A stretch of 64,000 nt of DNA from a virus: positions 116,577-180,576 of IMG/VR virus record IMGVR_UViG_3300007513_000007; one strand, given 5' to 3'. Of the stretch, positions 9,655 through 18,817 are shown piece by piece (within the stretch, counting starts at the first letter, position 1; every line of letters begins with the position of its first letter). The translations under genes and the position numbers were made by a program. The notes beneath the pieces are model-generated. The model was not told the DNA's origin. It ran no database searches and was given only the letters and a program-made list of their open reading frames with translations.

Positions 9655-10554
9655 ATGACTGCCCCAAAACTGACAGAAGAAGAGGCTCGCGCTGAACTCC
9701 TGCGCCCCGCAACGGGGAAGTGTGTGGTGGTAGTAAAGGGCCGCAAAGTCCCCAGAGACACAACGGGAATAGTTTTTTGGGAGGGGGAAGGAGGTCTACA
9801 CAACCAAGGTGCTCGCATCGGATTCAAAGACGCAGCGGGAACTGCCCACTGGACCGCAGCCCACAACGTGGTGGTGGTGGTTCCAGGGTTCGACCCGACC
9901 ATCGCCTCCAATGACAAGCCCCCTGCGGGCCACACCTGGAACGAGCTTCTGCAAGCGCACACGCCTGAAGTGCCCTCCAAGGGTCAGCAGGTACGCATCA
10001 AAGAAACCTCCGAAGAGGGCGAAGTTTTTTGGGTGAAGGGTCATCGGCTTGGAGTCCGTGTGGGTTCAGGAAAAGACGATGTTCGTTGGGCTGACGCTTC
10101 CGAGGTGGAGGTTGTAAAGGATAAGCTCCAGATTCTTCAGGACTTCGCTAACGGCATCGGCACTCCCCCTCCCTTGGGCCAAGGGGTGTCTCCTCTGCCG
10201 CCCACCGTGGTGCCTGTGATCCCGCACCAGCCGCAACCCCCTTCTCCCCGCCCTACAGGACCGTCCAACTGGAATGGCGGGTTCGGTGTACCAGAGGTGG
10301 AGCCTCCAGAGGGCTGGCCTGCTCTCCCTTCCCCTTATTCCGAGATCCGTGAAGTACGGGTGTCTATCCGGGAAGACTCGGAAGGTATTTATGAGGGGGT
10401 GTATGAGGCATACGACGCCAATGGAGATTTTCTCCTCCTCATCACGGATGAGATCGCCTCCCTGCTGCAACGTCGGTACTACGTCGCTTGCTACAAAGTA
10501 GGCGGGGGAGGGCTGCTCCAGGAGTACACCACGTCCGTTGCTTCAGGTCGTTAG
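9655..10554 (+). CDS. Plus-strand protein with two SH3/KOW-like repeats and a proline-rich linker, 299 aa
   Basis: I chose the ATG at 9655 because AGAGGT precedes it by a normal distance; an in-frame start at 9604 would lie inside the promoter-like element. Two similar small beta-rich modules lie at about residues 20-77 and 108-155. Each has a GxVFW strand (GIVFWEGEGG, GEVFWVKGH), then a glycine-flanked strand and a W(T/A)xAxxVxVV end, like SH3 or KOW folds. A proline-rich linker follows (170-225), then a C-terminal domain (228-299) with a Gly-Tyr-rich core (GIYEGVYEAYDANG). Function unknown. It is one of only five plus-strand genes and is probably expressed separately from the late operon. 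Its TAG stop overlaps the TAA stop of the facing minus gene by two bases, and no terminator lies between them. Confidence 0.8.
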   Translation: MTAPKLTEEEARAELLRPATGKCVVVVKGRKVPRDTTGIVFWEGEGGLHNQGARIGFKDAAGTAHWTAAHNVVVVVPGFDPTIASNDKPPAGHTWNELLQAHTPEVPSKGQQVRIKETSEEGEVFWVKGHRLGVRVGSGKDDVRWADASEVEVVKDKLQILQDFANGIGTPPPLGQGVSPLPPTVVPVIPHQPQPPSPRPTGPSNWNGGFGVPEVEPPEGWPALPSPYSEIREVRVSIREDSEGIYEGVYEAYDANGDFLLLITDEIASLLQRRYYVACYKVGGGGLLQEYTTSVASGR

Positions 10555-11189
10555 AACGTGATTCGCCAAGTGATGGTGAGCCGTGCCGTGCTGGGCTTGG
10601 AGATAACCCCAAAGGTCAGGTAGTTGATCAACACGTCGTAGTCACGCAAGTCCCGTGACAGTTCCCGTGCCGGGTAAATGTCCGGGTTGGGGTAAGTGAC
10701 CAGGGGATTGTCCGAACGGGTAGACATGATCCCCATTTCATTCAAAGGCCCTACCGCCTCTGCCTCATCGTAGGTGCAGGTGAAGTCCACAACATTGGTG
10801 GGGATTTCGGAAGCGCCGCCGTCAGCGTTCCTGAATGTAGTCGAACTCCACGCCTTCCTCTGAATCTCTGCGTTGAGGGAACGCTGATCTGGGCTTGGGG
10901 CGTCCGGGGAAAGCAATGACCCCAAAGCCCCCGTCCCAACAGCCAGCATATTCGCGCCGTTGTTAGGCTCTGAAGGGTCCTTGAAGTAGCGTGCGGCTTG
11001 GATTCCAGCGTCTGCCGTGATGACGTTGTTGTAGTGCTCGTCGTGGAGAACTTCCCCGGTAACGGAGTCCACCATCTTGACGAAGACTTCCCCTTTGGGG
11101 AGGGTCATCGCAGCAGCATGTTCGATGGAGAATCCCATGTTTACCCGACCTCGTGGAGATTGAAACCTGTCTTTCATCATTGAACTCAT
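10551..11189 (-). CDS. Putative virion structural protein, 212 aa
   Basis: The frame is open upstream as far as 11552, but that stretch contains the strong terminator and reads as non-coding. The ATG at 11189 has GGAGG nine bases upstream and begins MSSMMKDRFQ. The body has the shape of a common phage minor structural family: an N-terminal strand (VFVKMVDSVTGEVLHDE), a 'LAVGTGALGSLLSPDAP' loop, a 'SLNAEIQRKAW' helix, a Glu-rich strand and a C-terminal strand ending TARLTITWRITF. This likeness is from family memory, not a search. Length suits a small fibre or decoration protein. It follows the 402-base non-coding gap and the terminator at 11535, so it probably has its own promoter; I could not identify one with confidence. 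Confidence 0.75.
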   Translation of the reverse strand: MSSMMKDRFQSPRGRVNMGFSIEHAAAMTLPKGEVFVKMVDSVTGEVLHDEHYNNVITADAGIQAARYFKDPSEPNNGANMLAVGTGALGSLLSPDAPSPDQRSLNAEIQRKAWSSTTFRNADGGASEIPTNVVDFTCTYDEAEAVGPLNEMGIMSTRSDNPLVTYPNPDIYPARELSRDLRDYDVLINYLTFGVISKPSTARLTITWRITF

Positions 11190-11293
11190 GCTGTCCTGCC
11201 TCCGTGTCCTCCACTCTACCGAAGGCCAGCGAGTACATGGTGTCGAACGTCTGGAGCCATAGCCAAACCATCGAAACAGGAAACTTGAGAAAA

Positions 11294-11322
11294 GGGGGTT
11301 CCCGTTGGACACCTCTCCCGTA
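11294..11322 (+). promoter_or_regulatory. Plus-strand promoter-like element, copy 2 (GGGGGTTCC-N15-CCGTA)
   Basis: GGGGGTTCC at 11294-11302 and CCGTA at 11318-11322, with the same 15-base spacer as copies at 9591 and 29053. It points right, into a non-coding stretch that ends at a strong hairpin (11535-11568). No plausible plus-strand gene lies downstream: beyond the hairpin the plus strand is antisense to the membrane-protein gene. Confidence 0.5.
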
Positions 11323-11328
11323 AGGAGT

Positions 11329-11570
11329 TCATCGAGGGGAAGGCCGCTCAAACCAACAGGCCCTCTCCTCCCCCTCCAACTATGAGGACCAACTCGATGG
11401 ATTGTATTTAGGGGCTTTTGTCGCCATTGTCCCGACCCAAGGTGACCTCCGGTGTGCGAGGTAGGCCACACCCCTGACGCAGCGGCAGGCCGAAGAGGTC
11501 CGCTGAAACCCCCCACAACCCCAACAAGGACGAAGAAACCCCCCGCCCACAAAGGGTCGGGGGGTTTCCT
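11329..11570 (+). ncRNA. Candidate small RNA between promoter-like copy 2 and the bidirectional terminator
   Basis: This is an inference from layout. A transcript starting about seven bases after the CCGTA box would be roughly 240 nt long and end at the 11-bp hairpin at 11535-11568. The stretch has no ORF with a ribosome site: the only ATG frames are a few codons long, for example the one at about 11390 that ends within nine codons. It can form local stems such as GGCC pairs near 11343-11370. It would be transcribed divergently from the minus gene at 10551-11189 and could act on that gene or elsewhere. It could instead be only an untranslated leader. Confidence 0.3.
11535..11568. terminator. 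Strong rho-independent-type hairpin, probably bidirectional
   Basis: An 11-bp perfect stem (GAAACCCCCCG at 11535-11545 with CGGGGGGTTTC at 11558-11568) closes a 12-base loop with a further CCC/GGG pairing. It lies 24 bases past the TAA of the membrane-protein gene (11592), where it would end that minus-strand transcript. The stem ends in TTT on both strands; the following U-tracts are short (TTTCTTCG on minus, TTTCCTGTTG on plus). It would equally end a plus transcript from 11329. Confidence 0.75.
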
Positions 11571-11591
11571 GTTGTGTCGAACTGGGAAGGG

Positions 11592-12125
11592 CTATTCAGA
11601 CTTGCCCTTGAGCATATGCTTGAACATAAGCTCCCAGCCACCGATTGCAACTACCCCCGCCAGGACACCCTGTACAAGTGCATCCATAAGGGCCACGCCA
11701 CTCGCGAGGCCGACACCCAAGGTGCTGGCCACTGCAAGGCCCATAGCCACCCAAGGAATCGCCTTGGCACCAACCTTGTCCTTCAAGCCGAACTTGTTGG
11801 CCAGCATGACAAGGAGCATCATCAGGAATCCCAGTGCAAGGGACCAGTCTTTGTCTTGGACCGCTTTGACAAGAAGGCTGATGTCATCGGCTGCTTCGTC
11901 CAGGGTCTCTGGAACAGCTTCGGCTTCCTCGGCCTTGTCGTCGCCGTCTTCTGCCTTCTCCTCTCCTTCAGAGGCAGCAGCATCTTCAGAAGCGGGTGCC
12001 GCCTCTTCCGCAGCCTCGGCTGCTTCCGCTGCTTCAGCAGCCTCGGCTGCTGGTTCCTCTGCAAAAGCAGTAGTGGGGACCGTCAAGCCGAACATCAGCA
12101 CGATCAGGGTTAGAAAATGTCGCAT
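11592..12125 (-). CDS. Signal-peptide membrane protein with Glu/Ala-rich stalk, possible holin, 177 aa
   Basis: The start is the ATG at 12125, with GGAGGA six bases upstream; the longer frame to 12299 lies inside the neighbouring gene. Residues 1-22 are a typical signal peptide (MRHFLTLIVLMFGL, cleavage after AFA). Residues 23-80 are an acidic Glu/Ala low-complexity stalk with AAE repeats. After a short amphipathic helix (78-92), three hydrophobic segments follow at about 94-112, 122-142 and 146-166, with small-residue packing (GLAVASTLGVGLASG), and a basic end (KHMLKGKSE). Size and multiple hydrophobic segments fit a holin, and the place at the end of a tail operon agrees. A signal peptide plus acidic stalk is unusual for holins, so an envelope or exclusion protein is also possible. 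No endolysin is seen nearby. A terminator follows the stop. Confidence 0.75.
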   Translation of the reverse strand: MRHFLTLIVLMFGLTVPTTAFAEEPAAEAAEAAEAAEAAEEAAPASEDAAASEGEEKAEDGDDKAEEAEAVPETLDEAADDISLLVKAVQDKDWSLALGFLMMLLVMLANKFGLKDKVGAKAIPWVAMGLAVASTLGVGLASGVALMDALVQGVLAGVVAIGGWELMFKHMLKGKSE

Positions 12126-12210
12126 ATGTTTCCTCCATGAAAAATGGTCAACCCGACTGGGATGATAGGGAAATAACCGTCGGTAGTTGAAAATGCACCT
12201 TGTAGGGCGC

Positions 12211-15200
12211 TTACGGGGCGCTTGCGGCCTCAATGGTGAATACCGTAACAGTGGGGCTGGGGAGGGGAAGCCCTCCAGACAGCACAAGCTGGTAACCATC
12301 CAACTGGGAACCGCCAGCCAACACAGACCTCTTGACGAGGGTTCCGGTGCGCGGGTTGGGTCGGAAAGCCACCTCGTTGCTCAACGTAAAGGTAAGGGAG
12401 CGGGACGAGGAGATGTTTACCTGATTGGTCGTGGGGAGTGTTTCCACTTGAGCGTGGCACAGGCCGAGGAAGCTATTGGCGGTGTCGTTGATCGCATCTC
12501 GAATGTTCGCCACTGTTTCAGCATCGGTAGCACCAATCTGGAACTCATCCGCTCCTGGAGCGCCTGCTGAAGCAGTAAGGGGAAGGCCGCCAATGGTGAT
12601 GGTGTCTCCCGCGAGGATAGAGGCGTTGTCCAAGACGATGACCTCTCCAAACCATGTCTTGGCTCCCCACGGTCCCAAGCGGGAGGTGCCCGTATCCGAC
12701 CCGTAGTCCACCAAACGTGCCACGCACTTCCCAACACCAAACGTGCCAGGGACGCCATCCGGGTTGTCCGTCACGGGGATCGGGTTGGTTGGAGGTACGT
12801 TGTCCCCCATCCAGCCTGGGTCGAAACTGTCTGTGCGAGGTGTCACGTCCTGCATGACAATGCGGAACTCTTGATTCAGGCCCATTCCTGGGGGCGGCTT
12901 TCCTGAAGGGCCTCTCGCATTGGGGTAAAGAACCGCTGTTCCGGGTCCAAGCACGCCGCCTTGAATCACGCCGCCTGAAGCAAGCAACACCGAAGACTGG
13001 TCGAAGTAGGTGGATGACTTCTTGAAGGTCGGGGAGGATTTACCCCAAGGACCTGCGGGACCCTCTGGCACTGTGAAGCTGTTGCCGTAGTCTGTTCCGT
13101 CAACCTCGATGCCTGCGAATCCTTGAGCGATTCCGGGACCATCGCACAGCGAGGAAATCCAGATGCTCTCCCCGTCCTCAACCTCACAGAAAGACATGTC
13201 CGTGTAGAGGGAGGTGGCCGTCTCCTTGAACTTCACCACCCGGTGAGGGTCGTTGGTGATGAGTGTTTCGGCGTCGTCCAGGACATCAAGAGGGTCGTTG
13301 ATCCGGGACCCAGCAAGAACTTCCCGGATTGATTCAGTATGTCGCCCCGTCGGTACAGGAGGCGTTCCTTCATTGAGGAGCGTGACTGACTGCTCTATCG
13401 GCTGCGAACAGAGGTATGTCTCCGTCACAGGCTGACTTGCAACAAAGGTGATGGTTACGGGATAGCTGGAAGAGGGAAGGGGAGCTACAAAAGTGATGGT
13501 CTGGGTTGCTTTGTCAAAGGCCCAGTCTGCTATGGGAATCACCACCCCATCCACCTGAACCACAAAGACCCGATCTGCCTGCATGGCGCTGGCACGGACG
13601 CTCACTGTGGTGTGCGAAGATGAGTTGATCGTCACTACTTCAGGGGTGGTGTCGTACAACCACTCGCCTGAAGTAAGGCGGTGATACCGATTCAGGATCA
13701 TGTTTTGAGGGGCAATCCCAAAACCGTCAGGGGCACCTCTCAAGCGGTAACGGACAGAACGCCATCTCTGCGACGTGATGGAATACGGGTTGATGGACCC
13801 CCACCGAATGGACCCCTTCTCCTTCTCCAAGGTGGGGATGTCCGGGGTCTCTACGGAGATCCAAGCCGCACTTGGATCAGTGGTTTCGGTAGCGAAGTCG
13901 CCCGTGTACCAAGGTGGAGGGGAAAGATCAGGCCGGTAAACGCAGACGCCCCACTCTGGGTCGTAGTACATCCGCGCCCGGATATAGTCCTGCTTCCAGT
14001 CCATAGGGACGATCTGGGCACTGGGATCCGTGTTTGCGACAGAGAGGGAGTCCAGGCGAGGAAGGCGGTAGCCATCGAGCTTGTCCGGGTCAGCCCCTAC
14101 GAGCAAACCAAGGGTACGAACGATAGCTCCGTTCGCCCCTGCGGCTGCTGTCACAAGAGTACGCAGCGGGACTACGCTGAAGGAATCCCACACCGAAAGG
14201 GAGGTTGCAGCCTCGATAACGCCGAACCTGCCGTAGAAGGTGTTCTGTTTATCGGAGGGCACCTCCAGGAAGGAGTCGAGGGGCGCTGATCCCTGGACCT
14301 CGTCGTCCACTACAAGCACAGCGATGTTAGCTGTGGGGTCGCACACCAGTCGGTAGTCATGGAACCGCTGGTCGTCCCATCCGACACTCCAAGCATCCAC
14401 AATCACAGAGGGGTCACCGGGGACCTCTGGCAGCTTGATTAGCCCCACCTTGCCGTCGGGGAGCCAATCCACTTGTATGTTGATCGCTGTCGTGGCACTG
14501 AAGGGGACGACCACCCCAAACGTGGGGCCAGCACGACCATCGGCTGCTTCAGAGGACCGGATCTTTATGCGAGCATCCGCAATCACCCCGTCCAAAAGAA
14601 GAGGGTCGCTTGAGGGCAGCGTTTTACCTTGAGACCAGAGGGAGCCGCCCACGCCGCCCTGGGAAACCACCAAGCGGTTCCCGAACACGGCCACCGTATT
14701 GGTATCCGTGTTGTTCCAGCTTGCGGGACTCCAGTTCGCATCAACGGGCTTCAGCAAACCGGACAGGCTGCAAGCGGGAAGGTTCAGCAGCTTCCTGTAT
14801 ACAGGCGTCCCATCGGATTCGGTGACGTTCTCCCCTTGGAGGTATGAGATGGTGCTAACTCTTGAAACACGTTCCGTATCCTCGATGATCAGCGAGGCGC
14901 TGGCAGAACCTTGGATGTGGCTTTCCACCTTGAAGGTGGCCTCCACCTCGGTCCTTGTCTTGGGCGTGAGGAACGGGACGGCCCTGTTGTACGAAAACGT
15001 GAGGTTATTCCCATGATTCAGGGCGTTAGTAGCCTGCGAGTTGGACTTCAACAGCAGTGTGTCCCCTGTTGAATCAACCTCCGCATAGCCAAACCCACCG
15101 GAGATGAACCAAGGAGTGGGGCCGGTTTGTGGAACTCGGTTCATCTCCGTGAGGACCGTGATTCCGTGGGATGTCTCGACAAGGTACTTGGGAATCACCG

Positions 15201-18033
15201 AGTAGTGGACCACCTCCCAAGCCGAGATATTAGTTGCCCTCCTCGACAAAGAACCCCAGAACACGGAGCCGTTCTCTGGCCCCTTTGGAATAGCTGGGAT
15301 CACAAGGGAAGTGGAAGCAGGGAACGCAGTCGCCACAACCTCGGAGACCAAAGTCCCTGACACAGAGCCGCCGATGGATACCGTTGTGACCCCTCCAGGG
15401 AAATCGGTCAACATCCGAACAGAGACAAGCTCCTCACCCCACGGGACATCGAAGAGAAGGTAAACGGTGTCGTTGCCGAACAGGTCCACCCGTGCGGGCA
15501 AGGATTCGTTCAGGACAAGGGTTATTGTCCCGTCCTCATTCAAGTAGGTCCCGCACGATGCGACTGTGTAAACCCCGGCTTGGGGACCCGTCGGAATACG
15601 AATCGCGCTTCCGGCTTTGACCCCGGAAAGGAGGGTGTTGTAGGGGAGCTTGATGGTGGTCGCGGTTGTGGCAATCCCGTCCAGGCCGGGGCCAACCTTC
15701 CAAGCGGATTCCAGATCGGGCCGTGCAGCGTTTTCGAGAAGCCCCAGCGACCGGACGCCGTCAACCTTGAGGAATCCCACAAAAGGCATCTTCAGGCCGT
15801 CATGGACCCCTATCCCCACACCCGAAAAGACCCCATCGTAGGTGCCGGTGTCTTTCAGTTGGACGCGAACGCTGTACTCAACAGCACACGCCAAGGACAA
15901 ATCGACGTTTCTCTCGTAAAGAGCGGGGGTGCCGTCCTTGTAGGTTCCAGATACAGCATCTACGAGGATGTAGTCGTCCTCATTCCCGACATATCCGGCG
16001 TCAGTCCCAGTGAGCGCCCAAGGAGCCGCTGAATCATCGGCGGGGGGCACCCTTCCGTGGTAGGTGACCACCTCCTCTTGAGAGGATGCTTTCATCCCCC
16101 CCACAGAAAGTTCGTGAGGGTTTTGGTTGGTCAAAAGGGTCGTTGGCTGGTTCAGAAGGGCAGAATAGCCCCCCAGTTGGAAACCCATGTACCGGTGGCC
16201 GATATGTTTCGGGCTTTTCTGGGGCTTCGGACCAAGGAGCGTCCCCATCGGGAAGCGGTGGTAGAGGGAGGCTCCCTTTGAAGATGCCGGAACAGGTGAG
16301 TGCGCTCCCGGCGTGTGTCCTACTGACCGGTCCCATTTGTTCAGGGTCAGACCTCTGGTGTTGAGGCCCTCCATCACCATTGGAGGGTTTGAGAACCAGA
16401 TGTAGTCGAGTTCAACCGACATGTCCCCCGGAGCCGCCAGCGGGATCGGAATGGTGGGGTAGATTTCGCCAACCCAAGGGTTTACGTCCCGAACCTCAAT
16501 CCCGACCCCATCCAACCGGACTTCAACATCATCCCGAGTCGCGGGGGTTGCATCACCCCACCCTCGAACCAACGGCCCTCGGGCTGTCTGAATCACGTCA
16601 CGGGTAAGAACAACGGATCCCAGGAAGGCGTCCTTCAGTTCATGGATAAAGTTCCAAGTCGAACTGAAAACGGTGGAGGAAGCACTAATCTCTACCTGCT
16701 TGACGACGAAAAGCTGGACTTCGTGAGGGGCCAGCAACAAAGCCTGTGCCCCTACGGGAATAGTCGTAGGAGTCACGGCCCCGATGGGGAAGGTGAGGAG
16801 AGGTACTCCGTTGAACAGGACCGAGTAGAAGCCCCCGTACTGATTCCTGACCAGGGTTAGGGTCTCGGCAGAGTTCGCCCCCCACTCCGCAGGAACAGTT
16901 CCCACAACCCCCAGAGGTGTCGAAATGTCGATCACCTTGGTGCCTGCGATGTCGCCCAACGTCAGGATGACCTGACGGCTTCCGTCATTCACCGTGAAGC
17001 TAAATAGGGACGACCCGGTAACCGGAGGGTGAATGTGGGCGCTTCCGCACTGGAAAACGATGTCTGCCCTGTAAGTGGTCCCGTCAATAAGCCTCCCAGA
17101 AGTGTCTCCAAAGGACCACCCGTAAGTGACCCCCACTGCCTTGCTCAAAACAAGCTGGTTGGACACGATCTCGGAGGTTCCAGTGCCGACCTCAACGCCG
17201 TCGAAGGACGTGGCTGCACTGGGAAGCTCTTTGCCCTGGTAGTCAAATGCTTCAGCAGGGCCAACCGTCAGGTCGTACTCCACCTTCGTCATCGGTGAGA
17301 CGTCGAGAAAGACCTTGCTTGGGAGAGCCGCTACCTGTTCTGCCGAATGGATGACCGGAGCCACGGGGTAGTCCCCCACAACAGAATACGAAGCGACCGC
17401 ATCCACTCCAGGAGAGAACGATGATTCAGGGAGGAGGGCCTGGGGCAGCCCTCTTGAATCAAAGAACTCCAGGAGAACAGTACGGCCATCGTCACCGGGA
17501 GGAGCCGGGATAAGAGCATTGACCGTGTACTTGTCTCCGTAAGCAGAGAAAGAAGCCGAGTTGGTCGGGGGCGGCCCGACGATATTTCCAGCCAAATCAC
17601 GAGGGCCGGTTGGGCCGGGGTCTACGGTGACGACGTAAAGACCGCCCAGTGTGGACCCGGTGTGGTAGACGATGACGGACGTGTAACCGTCGTGTGATCC
17701 AGGCGTTCCGGGAGACACCTGCACTACCGTGAGGGGAACCCCGTAAGTAGCGGTGAGGACGTAGTTGGCGGCGTCCGTAAGATGGCTGTCGTGAGCCATC
17801 TCCTCGCTGAAGAGAACCTCTACGGAATACCCGTCAATAGGGTTGGCCCCCGTCACCCGAGGAGGCGTGATGTCTACCGAACCATACGAGGAAAGACCGT
17901 AGGCGGCCCCGCCATAACCCCCACCCGGTGGGACCGGGAGCCTTGGGTGGGCTGCACTACCGTAGGGTGAGAATCCGTAGGCGTTGCCTCCGTACCCAAA
18001 TCCCCCCATCAATCCCGGTAGAAATACAGCCAC
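12211..18033 (-). CDS. Large tail fibre/appendage protein, 1940 aa, Gly/Tyr-rich N-terminus and Ig-like domain
   Basis: The start is GTG at 18033 with AGGGTGG upstream, 13 bases from the stop of the preceding gene. Residues 1-52 are Gly/Tyr-rich with two copies of a AYGxSxYGS motif (AYGFSPYGS at 18-26, AYGLSSYGS at 44-52), a type of N-terminus I associate with virion attachment segments. Residues about 52-165 resemble an Ig-like Big_5/SbsA domain (ITPPRVTGANP, VEVLFSEEM, RDLAGNIV). The long middle holds several jelly-roll-like segments (for example TEVEATFKVES, YRLVCDPTANIAVLVVDD), suggesting LamG-like carbohydrate-binding folds; this is tentative. Residues about 1805-1905 carry the AGDTITIGGLPLTASAGAPG domain that also occurs inside the 1129-aa protein at 5888-9277. 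Likely a host-recognition appendage. Confidence 0.8.
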   Translation of the reverse strand: MAVFLPGLMGGFGYGGNAYGFSPYGSAAHPRLPVPPGGGYGGAAYGLSSYGSVDITPPRVTGANPIDGYSVEVLFSEEMAHDSHLTDAANYVLTATYGVPLTVVQVSPGTPGSHDGYTSVIVYHTGSTLGGLYVVTVDPGPTGPRDLAGNIVGPPPTNSASFSAYGDKYTVNALIPAPPGDDGRTVLLEFFDSRGLPQALLPESSFSPGVDAVASYSVVGDYPVAPVIHSAEQVAALPSKVFLDVSPMTKVEYDLTVGPAEAFDYQGKELPSAATSFDGVEVGTGTSEIVSNQLVLSKAVGVTYGWSFGDTSGRLIDGTTYRADIVFQCGSAHIHPPVTGSSLFSFTVNDGSRQVILTLGDIAGTKVIDISTPLGVVGTVPAEWGANSAETLTLVRNQYGGFYSVLFNGVPLLTFPIGAVTPTTIPVGAQALLLAPHEVQLFVVKQVEISASSTVFSSTWNFIHELKDAFLGSVVLTRDVIQTARGPLVRGWGDATPATRDDVEVRLDGVGIEVRDVNPWVGEIYPTIPIPLAAPGDMSVELDYIWFSNPPMVMEGLNTRGLTLNKWDRSVGHTPGAHSPVPASSKGASLYHRFPMGTLLGPKPQKSPKHIGHRYMGFQLGGYSALLNQPTTLLTNQNPHELSVGGMKASSQEEVVTYHGRVPPADDSAAPWALTGTDAGYVGNEDDYILVDAVSGTYKDGTPALYERNVDLSLACAVEYSVRVQLKDTGTYDGVFSGVGIGVHDGLKMPFVGFLKVDGVRSLGLLENAARPDLESAWKVGPGLDGIATTATTIKLPYNTLLSGVKAGSAIRIPTGPQAGVYTVASCGTYLNEDGTITLVLNESLPARVDLFGNDTVYLLFDVPWGEELVSVRMLTDFPGGVTTVSIGGSVSGTLVSEVVATAFPASTSLVIPAIPKGPENGSVFWGSLSRRATNISAWEVVHYSVIPKYLVETSHGITVLTEMNRVPQTGPTPWFISGGFGYAEVDSTGDTLLLKSNSQATNALNHGNNLTFSYNRAVPFLTPKTRTEVEATFKVESHIQGSASASLIIEDTERVSRVSTISYLQGENVTESDGTPVYRKLLNLPACSLSGLLKPVDANWSPASWNNTDTNTVAVFGNRLVVSQGGVGGSLWSQGKTLPSSDPLLLDGVIADARIKIRSSEAADGRAGPTFGVVVPFSATTAINIQVDWLPDGKVGLIKLPEVPGDPSVIVDAWSVGWDDQRFHDYRLVCDPTANIAVLVVDDEVQGSAPLDSFLEVPSDKQNTFYGRFGVIEAATSLSVWDSFSVVPLRTLVTAAAGANGAIVRTLGLLVGADPDKLDGYRLPRLDSLSVANTDPSAQIVPMDWKQDYIRARMYYDPEWGVCVYRPDLSPPPWYTGDFATETTDPSAAWISVETPDIPTLEKEKGSIRWGSINPYSITSQRWRSVRYRLRGAPDGFGIAPQNMILNRYHRLTSGEWLYDTTPEVVTINSSSHTTVSVRASAMQADRVFVVQVDGVVIPIADWAFDKATQTITFVAPLPSSSYPVTITFVASQPVTETYLCSQPIEQSVTLLNEGTPPVPTGRHTESIREVLAGSRINDPLDVLDDAETLITNDPHRVVKFKETATSLYTDMSFCEVEDGESIWISSLCDGPGIAQGFAGIEVDGTDYGNSFTVPEGPAGPWGKSSPTFKKSSTYFDQSSVLLASGGVIQGGVLGPGTAVLYPNARGPSGKPPPGMGLNQEFRIVMQDVTPRTDSFDPGWMGDNVPPTNPIPVTDNPDGVPGTFGVGKCVARLVDYGSDTGTSRLGPWGAKTWFGEVIVLDNASILAGDTITIGGLPLTASAGAPGADEFQIGATDAETVANIRDAINDTANSFLGLCHAQVETLPTTNQVNISSSRSLTFTLSNEVAFRPNPRTGTLVKRSVLAGGSQLDGYQLVLSGGLPLPSPTVTVFTIEAASAP

Positions 18034-18046
18034 ACAGCCACCCTAC

Positions 18047-18805
18047 TTATGCGGGCACAAGAGCGCGTTGGTCTGTTCCAAAAGCGGCACTTCCGATAAG
18101 GATGGGTGTATCGCCGTTGCTGAAGGTCAAGTCCAGGACGAGGTTGGCGATGCCCATAGGCTTGAACACAGCAGTGGAGGGGTTGCCTGCACCAAAGAAG
18201 TTGGCGAGCTTTAGGGGTTGGGAAATGGTAACCCCGTTCTCGAAGCCGGAAAGACCCACGGCATTAGCCGGAAAGACCGTGCCTTCGCAGTCAACCATCT
18301 TCAGGGCAACAGTAGGGAAGCCCAGGCCCGTGTGGATTGCACCGATGTTGAACGTCCCGAACACTGGATCAGCCCCGAACCAAGTGACTTGAATATGGTT
18401 GAAGTCCACAACGAAAGGCCACACGATCCGAATACCGGCAGCACCATCCGGGGCGAGGAGCTTCACAATCTGCTCGCCCATGAGAGTGCCATCAGTCTCT
18501 TTGGTGGGCGACAGTGACTCTGTCACGTTGAAGGTGCCCGAGGTCACCTGCACCCAGGCATCCCGCGCCCCAACGGACGAGATATGAGGGGGTGCCAGCA
18601 TAGCCGTGGAACTTGCGTTCAGGCCCTTGCTGTCAGTCATCTTGAAGGACTGGTTACCTGCATCATCCGTCGATAGTGACAGCGTAGGGCGAAGCTGCCC
18701 TTTATTCTGGTAGTCCTTCGGAGTGACGCCTGTCTTGAAGGCAAGTTCGTCGTAAAGGATAACGGAGTTGTAGAAAGGGGAGCCGCAGCCGCCAAGGAGT
18801 GACAT
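18047..18805 (-). CDS. Probable fibre-associated structural protein, 252 aa
   Basis: ATG at 18805 with GAGGTG four bases upstream. The product begins MSLLGGCGSPFYN and is mostly beta-strand-like, with no signal peptide, membrane segment or coiled coil. I do not recognise a family. It is the second gene of a run of five fibre genes (12211 to 27407) with gaps of 2-13 bases or overlaps, so it is most likely part of the same appendage or a chaperone for it. Confidence 0.75.
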   Translation of the reverse strand: MSLLGGCGSPFYNSVILYDELAFKTGVTPKDYQNKGQLRPTLSLSTDDAGNQSFKMTDSKGLNASSTAMLAPPHISSVGARDAWVQVTSGTFNVTESLSPTKETDGTLMGEQIVKLLAPDGAAGIRIVWPFVVDFNHIQVTWFGADPVFGTFNIGAIHTGLGFPTVALKMVDCEGTVFPANAVGLSGFENGVTISQPLKLANFFGAGNPSTAVFKPMGIANLVLDLTFSNGDTPILIGSAAFGTDQRALVPA

Positions 18806-18817
18806 AGTTCACCTCAT

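Noticed and set aside
9308-9763. 151-codon minus ORF over the small basic gene
   Set aside because: Lacks a ribosome site, crosses the promoter-like element and palindrome, and competes with the well-signalled 61-aa frame.
11190-11552. N-terminal extension of the 212-aa protein to 333 residues
   Set aside because: The extension would encode the terminator stem, has odd Trp/Gly/Arg-rich composition, and a good ribosome site precedes the internal ATG at 11189.
11452-12165. 237-codon plus ORF downstream of promoter-like copy 2
   Set aside because: It runs through the terminator and is then antisense to the membrane-protein gene; its Ala/Ser-rich part only mirrors that gene's repeats.
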